NCBI GenBank assembly: GCA_045226255.1
Contig: JBGVCG010000003.1
Span: 124,001-188,000, forward strand
Source: UBA1181 sp045226255
GTDB lineage: Bacteria > Bacteroidota > Bacteroidia > Bacteroidales > Paludibacteraceae
Reading direction: 5' to 3'
DNA: 64,000 nt
Position 1 is the stretch's first letter. Every line of letters begins with the position of its first letter. Made by a program: the position numbers and the translations under genes. Positions 53,701 to 62,700 of the stretch are shown here, piece after piece. A model generated the notes under the pieces. The model did no database searches. It was not told where the DNA came from and worked only from the letters and a program-made list of their open reading frames with translations.

Positions 53701-56700
53701 AACCGTTCTTTGTTGCGCTGACAGAGAATGTCTTACCACCTGTCAGTGGGGTAGGAGAGGTCCATGAGGAATCTAATGGGTTGGTGGAAGGGCTGGTTGA
53801 GCTTCCGTCTGGCCATGTGATTTCATCCACGTCGCCTTTTACCTTCAGGACAGGATACCCATTGTAACAAATCGGAATTGCAGTGACATTGAAGTCCGGT
53901 TTCTTTTTGGTGTAGACCTTGATGGTATCCCAGTTCACACATTTGTTCACGTCTTTTACGGACACTTTGAAATACTTGCTGAAGTCTTGGCCTGTAGTGA
54001 TTTCGTAGTGGTCGTCTGAACTCAGTGCAGTTCCGATTGCCGTTCCGTTTTGGGTACACTCCCTCCAATCGTAATTACTATATACATTGTTGGTCCTCAA
54101 CGTTGTTTGCGCACCTTCGCAGACAGGGTTGGCATCTGCGATGATAGTCACTTCAGGCAAAGGATTCACATTGACATAGTATTCAGCTGTGTCTGTACAA
54201 CTATTGTTGTTTGTTATGGACAATTCCACCTTGTATTGCGGCACATTTGTTGTCGCAGGTATTTTAATGCTATCTTTTTTCGCTTCGGAGGAAGTCAATG
54301 TGTAGTTGGTTACCTCCCATTTATAGGTTGCGTTGTTTGCATTCGTTATGTTGTCGTCGATTACACTTTTAAGTTTTGCGGTATCTTTGAAACATATACT
54401 TGTGCTTATTTTATTGCCGGCGTTATCTTCTATGTGGAAAATAGGTTTCTGGTTGATTTTGAGTTCGAAGGTTGTGTCAATTTCGCAACCTCTTCCTCCC
54501 CCAGAAAGGGTGTCCCATGCATGGATGATGTAACTCTTGCTCTTTCCGTAGAGTGGCCTTCTTTCCTCATATTTAACTTTCCCGTTCTTTGCTGTTAGTT
54601 CGATGTTCCCTTCGGAAATTATCTGAACTTTGTGTGTGCCGGTAAATTGGATGGTTGGCGTTTCTCCCTCGCATATCTTTTCAGGATACATGCTGATGGA
54701 TGGCTTAGTGCCCTCATATACATTGAAGTTTTTCTTTTCGCTTTCACATCCCAAATCGTCTACAGCTCTGACAAACATGTTCATGTCGGAGGCGTATCCT
54801 AAGAACATATCCCTTAGGTCGCTTGCGGTCATGGTGTAGGATAGGCCAGTTCCTAAGTATATGGTTCCTTGGTCTCTGACTGTGGCATACCATTTGAAGT
54901 CTATCGCCTGGTCTGATTGCGCTGTGACGGTCAAGTCGCTTCCACTACATGCCGTGTAGTTTTCTACTGTCGGGAGGTCAACAATGTCTAAGTGGGCGAT
55001 GACATAGTCGGAATCCTTACATTGCGTACTGTTGTCTGTGACAGTTACCCAATAGTAGATGTCTTTTACGGTTTGCGTTATTTCGCTTGGCATAACAACA
55101 CATGAGTCTCTTTTGTTGGAACTTGTGATTATACCATGCTTGCTGACGTTATGGTCTCCAGTGTTTGTGAATCTATAATTACTGTTAGGTCCATTCTCAT
55201 CACCTCGGTTCCAAACGTATGATATGTTGCTGCCTGGCACGGAGAATTTAATCTTTTCATCAACGCATACAGTATTATTCTTTGTGTTATTGCTAAGGAT
55301 AGTGAATTTAGGTTTCTTGTTGACGGTGGCTGTAACAGGGACAGGTTCGCTTGGACAAGAAATGATTTTTCCTGGGTATTGGTACTTGTGTGTTCCGACA
55401 ACATGATATGTTTTGCTGTCCGACAAATTCTCGGAGTATGTTTCTCCTATTTCTCCATTGTCCCATGAGAATTCGACGTTGTTCCAACTGTAATTGCTGT
55501 TGTTCGTGCCTAAATTCCCCTTTTGCACCGTTAATGTAGTCTGATTTCCTTCGCACACAGTGGATGGTGCAATCGTAAATTCAGGTGCTGGTATCGCTTT
55601 GACGTTGATGCTGGACACGTTCTTACATCCATTCACGTCATATACTGTCAGGATGTAGGTCTTGTCGGAATCTATTTTTTCGGTCAGGGACATGGCGCTG
55701 GAGAGTATGTTGCCAGTATTGCCGTTTTCAGTCCATGAGTAGCTGCTGAATGTGTTCTCGGAAGACAATGTGAGGTTCTCCCCTTTACATATAGCTGAGT
55801 CTCCTGTGATTCGGTTGTTGGCGCTGTCGTATACTACGACGTTGTAGCTTTCATTGCTTGAACATGACAATGATCCTTGTGCGTTCGTGGCTGTCACATT
55901 AAAGACGTATGGATTTCCCATGCCTCTTGGTGCACTTGGTGTGAATGTGAACTGGCTGTTGTCATTCGGGTTGATGACAAATGCTTGTGGAGAAACGTTA
56001 GATCCATTGCCGGGCTCCCAACTTATATTTGCGTTTGCCAAGTCTGTTTTTGCAGAGATAGTCACGCTGTCTCCCAGACATATCTTGCTGGTGTTGCCGT
56101 CTGTGCTTGGGTCAAAGGAGATGACTGGTTTCTTTACCACATTGATAGTGAATGTGGTGTCGAGGGAGCATTGATTCGTGTCCACCACAATAGCGGTGTA
56201 TGTTTTCGAATCTGTCAATGCGTCGAGATTGATTTCCAGTTTTCTGGTGCCGCCTGTTGTCTCGGGTTGGTCGAAGGTTGTTCCTCCCTGCAGGGATACA
56301 CTCCTCAAATCCGTTGCGGAGATTGTCACTTTCGCTTGGCTTCCTTCGCATATCGCATTGGCAGAGATTGTCACGTCAGACCTCTGCTTGATGGACACGT
56401 TGACTTCCACAGGCTCACTGCTACAGTGGTCGTCAGAACCATAGACTGTGAATTTCTCGTTCTTGTTGATGACTGGATAGATGATCGCTCCGTTCAAGAC
56501 GCCATTATCATTGTTCCATACGTATGTTAAGTTCTGTGAGCTGCCCGCCTGAGGCTTTGCTTCCAATTTCGCGATGTCTCCTTGACATACCGTCACGTTC
56601 GGATCCGTTTCTATGGAAGGAATGTCATGCACCGTTATTGTTATTTCCGTGCTGTCCCAACATCCATTGTTTCCTTCTCCTTTAACCTTCAGGGTGTAGG

Positions 56701-59700
56701 TGCCGGATGCGGTTGGTTTGAATACACTGGTGCTGTTTGACGCTGTCAATCCTGCGGCAGCGGTCCAAATGTAGGACGTTCCACCTGTTGCAGAGAGGAT
56801 GGCACTATCTCCCAAACAAATTTCCCTGGATATTGGGTTGCTAGAAATCTGTATGATAGGCAATGCGTTGACGGTGATGATTTGATCCTTGGTCTCGCTC
56901 TTACAACCTTTGATGTTCGTCGCGGTTACGTGGTAGAGCTGCCCTTGCGTCATAGGCTCTGTGGTGTATCTGTCTTCTGATTGAGTTGCATCGTGATGGA
57001 TGACATTATATACGTTGTCTCTCCTGACTTTGAATGTGTCGGCATTATGTATGTTCGTGAATAAGATGACTCCGCTTTCCTTCTCACATACAGGTGCTGC
57101 ATTTATGTCGAACGTAGGGTTCGGATTTCCTTTGACGATTGCAGTGTCAGTTCCGATACATCCATTGGCTTCGGTTCCGAGAAGGACGAATTCCGTTGTC
57201 TCTTTCCTGATGGTAGGGCGATATCCTGCACCTCCACCCACACTTGTGCCGTCTTGGAACCAAGAGTAGTTGCCCGTGGTTACACCGCTGGCGGTCAGTG
57301 TAATCACATCATCTATACATTTGTCTGTCGCACCAATGATTTCCACGTTTGGCAATTGGTTGATTGTCACGTTAAATGTGGCAGGGGTTGACTTACACTC
57401 TCCCTCTTGTACCTGAACGGTCGCTCCGATGGTAGAGGCGTTGCTGTTTGCTGAAGAGATGTACTTCGCATAGTATTGAGTGCTATCTTCTGTCGCACGC
57501 CAAGCCTTGTTATTCCATGAATACTTCACATTGGCCGGGTCGGAGATATTGCTGATGTTGGCTTGTAGGGTGATGCTATCACCTTTACAGATGCTGTTCT
57601 TTCCGCTAGGGCTTGTGATGGTGACGCGCGGTATGTCGTTCACTGTCACTTGTTCCGATTTGGTTGTTGTACATGAACCGTTGTCTGCCGTCACCTTTAT
57701 GGTATAGACTTTGGCGATAGTCAGTGCAGTGTCTAATGTGGTGGCGGTAGTTGATCTTCGGTTATCCCATGAGTAGCCGATGATTCCGTCGCTGGCGTCA
57801 GTGATTTCAAATCTTACGCTGTCGTTCTTACATATTGTTTTTTTGTCAACTTTGAGTTTGAAATCTGGTGCGTTCGCAACATTTACAGGGTAGTGTACGG
57901 TGTCCGATTCACAACCAGAGATGTCGGTACCCTTAATGACGAAGGTGGTTGCACCTCTCAACTCCTGAATGTTGTAGACGCTGCTCTTGTTGTTTAGATC
58001 GTTGCCAGCCACGTCTGTCCATGTCCATCCCGTGTTGATCATGTTATTGCCTTCTGCGATTATTTTCACATTCTTACCATAACATATGGCAGATGTTGGG
58101 TCTTGTCTCACCGTGAACGTCGGCAGTGTGTTAACTTCCACGAGCGCAGGTTGACTGGTAGTTCTACAGCCCTTGGCGTATGTGGCTGTTAACGTGAATG
58201 TTGTGGCATCGTCAAATCTCACATTGATCTTTTCAGACGTATTGTTGGTCGGCGAGACATATGTAATTGGATGGTTAGCTGACCAACTATACCCTGTTAT
58301 TTGGGATGCATCACCGATCGCACTCAACTCCGCTGGTTGCCCCTTGCAGACATATCCCTTCCCTTTATCGATGCCGATGGATGGTACGGAATAGATTTCT
58401 ACGGTGGTGTCAATCTGAGCTGTACATTTCTCTTGGGTTTCAGCAGTGATGACATATTTGCGTCTTTCGTTTAGTCCGCCGGTGTTGAATACAAATTCTC
58501 TTTCGCTAAAAGATTTAGGGCTAATGCTTGGATTCATTGACCATGTCACGCTGGCATTCCCGGAAGATACTGCGATGGTGATGGAATCTCCTTCGCAGAG
58601 TGTGTCTTGAGCCATTGTGATGGAGAGCGTAGGTTTTGTTTTGACGTTAAGCTCTTTTTGAGCAGAACCATAGCATCCGTCTTGTACACCGCTTACGATG
58701 AATGTGGTCTTTTCAGTGACGATCGGGTTGATGCTTTGGCAAGAGGAACATGGATAGTTGGTCGTATCGTTCGCTGCGCTATTGTTCTTTACCTGTTTCC
58801 ATGTGTAGGTGGTTGCACCGCTCGCTTGGAGATTGATCGGTTCTCCGCTGCAGACGGTATCTGCGTCTGCGGTAATTCTCACGTCTGGTTTGCCGTGGAC
58901 GGTGATGGTGTATGGCTCTGCCTCGCCTACGCAACCCCTGCTGTCTTCTCCTATCACGTTGAAGATGGTTCTTTGTGTGCTTGCGATTGAGTCATACCTG
59001 TCTCCTGTCGTGCCGTTGTCCCATTTGTATGAAGAACCACCTTTGGCGGTAAGGCTGACCGTCTCACCTTCGCAATAGTCCTTCTTTCCGACGATGTAGA
59101 TGTTCGGTTTTGATACGACGCTGAAGTTAAAGTTCTTTTTGGTTTTACAACCCTCTTTTGTCGTTCCGTGAACCTGTATTTGGTAAATGGAATTATTCGG
59201 TACAGGGTTGATGTCTATGAACGAATCCCTGTTTGCCCCATATTGTATATAGGTGCCTGTCATGAGGGAGAATCCTGCTAATGGTATCCATTGGACAGTG
59301 TCGATTGTGGTTGTGCCGACTTGCTTGATAGCCATTTCTATTTTGTTCCCTTCGCAGACAAAATCCTTCTCCATGGTGAAGTCAGGGTAAGGATATACCG
59401 TGATGGTGGTGAATGTGTCGTTGAAGCAAAGCTTATTGGTTGTGCCGACTACTCTAACGTTTGCATTTTGAGAAAGAGGAATCTCGATTCTATCTCCAGT
59501 TGCATTGGCTATGGTTGCGCCTCCGTCAACTGCTGTGATGCTCCATGCGTAGGTGCCCTGGGTTCCTGCACCTTCTGCAGAAAGGTATACTTTGGAGTTG
59601 ACGCAAGAATCCTTGCTTGCATCTTTTGTGATGGAAATGATAGGCCTGCTGTGGACTTCCAATGCTGTTGGGGCGGATACACCGTTACAGAGGTTGCTTC

Positions 59701-62700
59701 CTCTTCCTGATACTCTATAGTATGTGTTATCATCAGGAGACACTTTAATGGATGAGCCATTGAGGTTGTTGATTGTGCTCCAGTTCGTTCCATCCTCGCT
59801 GTATTCCCACACGTAGGTTTGTCCGCTTTCCCCGCCTGTTACGGTAAGGGTTGCGCTATCTCCTTTACAAATGCCACCTTCTGCGCCGGAAATGGCCAAG
59901 GCAGGAGCCTCAAGAACGGTGATTTCGACGGATTTTTCCTCTTCGCAACCGTTAAGTGAACCTGTGAAGAAGAATTCCTTAGTTCCGGCTCTGCCCACAT
60001 CCGGAATTCTCCAAATGTATTCGTTATTGGCATTCAGGTTTTTGGCGATGGTGTCTCCTAAGTATATATACCTGTCCGCACCCTTTAATTTAACCTCCCC
60101 TTCCGCATTTTCACAGTAGGTGCCGGAAGCGGTTGCGGTCAATGTAGGGTATGGTTTAGTCGTCAGGGTAGTGTCATGACTGGATTTACATCCATTCTGA
60201 GTCTCTCCTGTCACAGATATGGATTCACTCTCGTTGTTGAGGGCCATGGTGATTTGTTCGCCAATGGCACCGCTGCTCCACGTGTATTTGATGATTTGGT
60301 TTGAGAGCGAAGGATCCATTGTTTGTGCATTCAGTACCTTAGTTTCGCCGATACACACCACATCCGTGTTTGGAGTGGTGATTATGATGGCGGGAGCCTG
60401 TTCAATCTCCACGTATATGGAGTCTTTACTTTTACATCCTGTGCCGGCGTTTTCACCCTCTACTATATACCATCCGTCGCTTGGAGAGTCCCAAGTGCAT
60501 TCCCATTCCCTTCCGGTGATTCCTCCCCCTTGCTTCCACCAAGTGTATGAACTAGCTCCTGTTGCGGATAGAGACAGTGCGTCACCCACGCAAATTTTGT
60601 TGAGACCTATGATGCCGACTCCTGGTGCTTCGTTCACGGTCAGACTGAATTCGCTGCTGGACTTACAAGTAATTCCTCCATTTATCTTGTAACCCTCCAC
60701 GGTGTAGAATCTCTTGGATTCGTTGGCGGTCAGGATGAAACTCAGAGGTCCGTTGGCTGGGGTAGTGGTACTTCCCGCTACGGAATCATTGTCGACCGAG
60801 CAGGAGTCGACCCCTGATACTTTCAACTCGAATTCCGAACCTGCGCACACGCTTGGAACATTGTTGAACTCGATGGTTGGGTTTTTATACATCCATATGA
60901 ATATGGAGTCTGTGCTTGTACAACCTTTGACGTCACTTCCGCTGACGGTGTAACGATATACATATTTCCCGTTCTGGAAATATTGGTTGCTTTCTGCTGG
61001 CGTGGCAGTGATGACGTCCAGTGTTGGTTGTCCTTGGTTCGGAGTGGTCCAAACGAAGGTCCTGACCGCATCGCCTCTGGCGTCTGTTCCGGACACTTTC
61101 ATGGTGGTTGAACCTCCGGCGCATATTTCAGTGTATCCGTTTTCGACGGCTTTGTTGTTGGCGGTAATGGTCAACTCCGGCAATGGCATTGCATTGATGC
61201 GGATGGAGTCAACTTGCATACATCCGTTTTCCGCCATCACGGCTAAATAGAAGTTGGTGCTATCTGATGCGGTGATGCCGGATAGCTCCGCTTTCGCATT
61301 CGTCATCACGTGGAAATCATTCCCGTTGATTTGTTCTATTCCGCCCCATGTGTCTTTGTCATACCATGCGTATTGACAATCCTCCATGCTGGTGCTTCCG
61401 TCCAATTTTATATCTGATGTGCCCTTACATATATCCACCTGCTTGATTTGCCCATTAGGTATGTACATGTTGGAGATGGATATTTTTGAGGTTGGCTTTT
61501 CGATGACCGATACGTCGTGGAAGCCTTCGAAGACACATTCCATGACATTGTTGTTGACGCTTCTTCTGTTTTGGTGAATCTGTAACCTGTATTGTATGGT
61601 TCCGTTCACAGGTTTTACGGTGCAGTATCTTCCGTCTGAACCACTCGATTTTTTCAGAGTGTCACCTACCTCGTTCAGCCATACGTAGTAGTAATCTTCG
61701 TTGTATGCTTTGAGTGAATCCTCAGGATATGATTCATCGTCCAAACTGAGTGTGGTGGAGTCTCCGTAGCAGACATAGTCCTCTCCATTGATGACCACAT
61801 CCGGTCTTCTGCTTACATCAATTGATTTGATGACCGGAATTTTACAGTCGTTCTTTGTGATGACCATTAATCGAGTGGAGAAACTGCAACCATTGTCAGA
61901 TTGACAGTTGAAAAGTTTTGTCGGCTCGAATGCTCCGTCTTCCTCTTCCACTTCTCCTGCTTGGTTGTAGTAGGTCCACACTTGGTAGGTGATTTCATCG
62001 TTTTTTATTTGTGTTCCGTCGCTCATTGTGACAGGATGCACTTCTGAGAGGTTGTTAAACTTCACCTCATTGTAGCATCCTTTGTCCCATGTGAAATCCG
62101 CAGTAATAGGGTCCTTTAACAATCGGAATGTTTCTATCACCTTGGTGCAGTTCGGGTCTGCGCTGTTGTACATGGTGCAGGTGTAATCCATGTTTTCTTT
62201 GATATCAGCGTCTGGTATGGCGCAAATGTATGCGGTTTTTTGATTTTGTGGTGTAAAGACTTTTCCGTCACTTCTCTTCCATTCGTATGTGTCGAAAGCA
62301 TCAGGCGCGGTGATGACCGCATCCTCACCATTCCCGCAGTTCTTGATTACCAACTCCATCTTTTGGGTAGAGGCGTTGACGTAGGCGTAGGTGCGGTGAA
62401 AACCTCCGGTGAAAGCGGTCACAAAGGTTTTGTTCCTCTTACATACCGAGCAGTATGCGTTGAAATAGCCTGCGCTGTCTGTAGGAACGAGAGGTTCTGT
62501 GTTTGTGTAAAATATGGGTTTTCCTTGGGCTTCGTGCTCTCGATCTCCACCACATCTAGGCAATAGTTCCAGACAATCTCGATTCTCCACCTCAATGGTA
62601 ACTTCTTGACCCACTAATTCTCGAAGGTCGTAGCTTAGCGCCACCCATCCGTCGTAATAGAATTGTGACAGTAAATCCCTTACATGTGATGCGTTACATT

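Noticed and set aside
13503..61801. CRISPR array or DNA-level tandem repeat
   Set aside because: The repetition is at protein level. I saw no short identical DNA repeats at fixed spacing and no cas genes.
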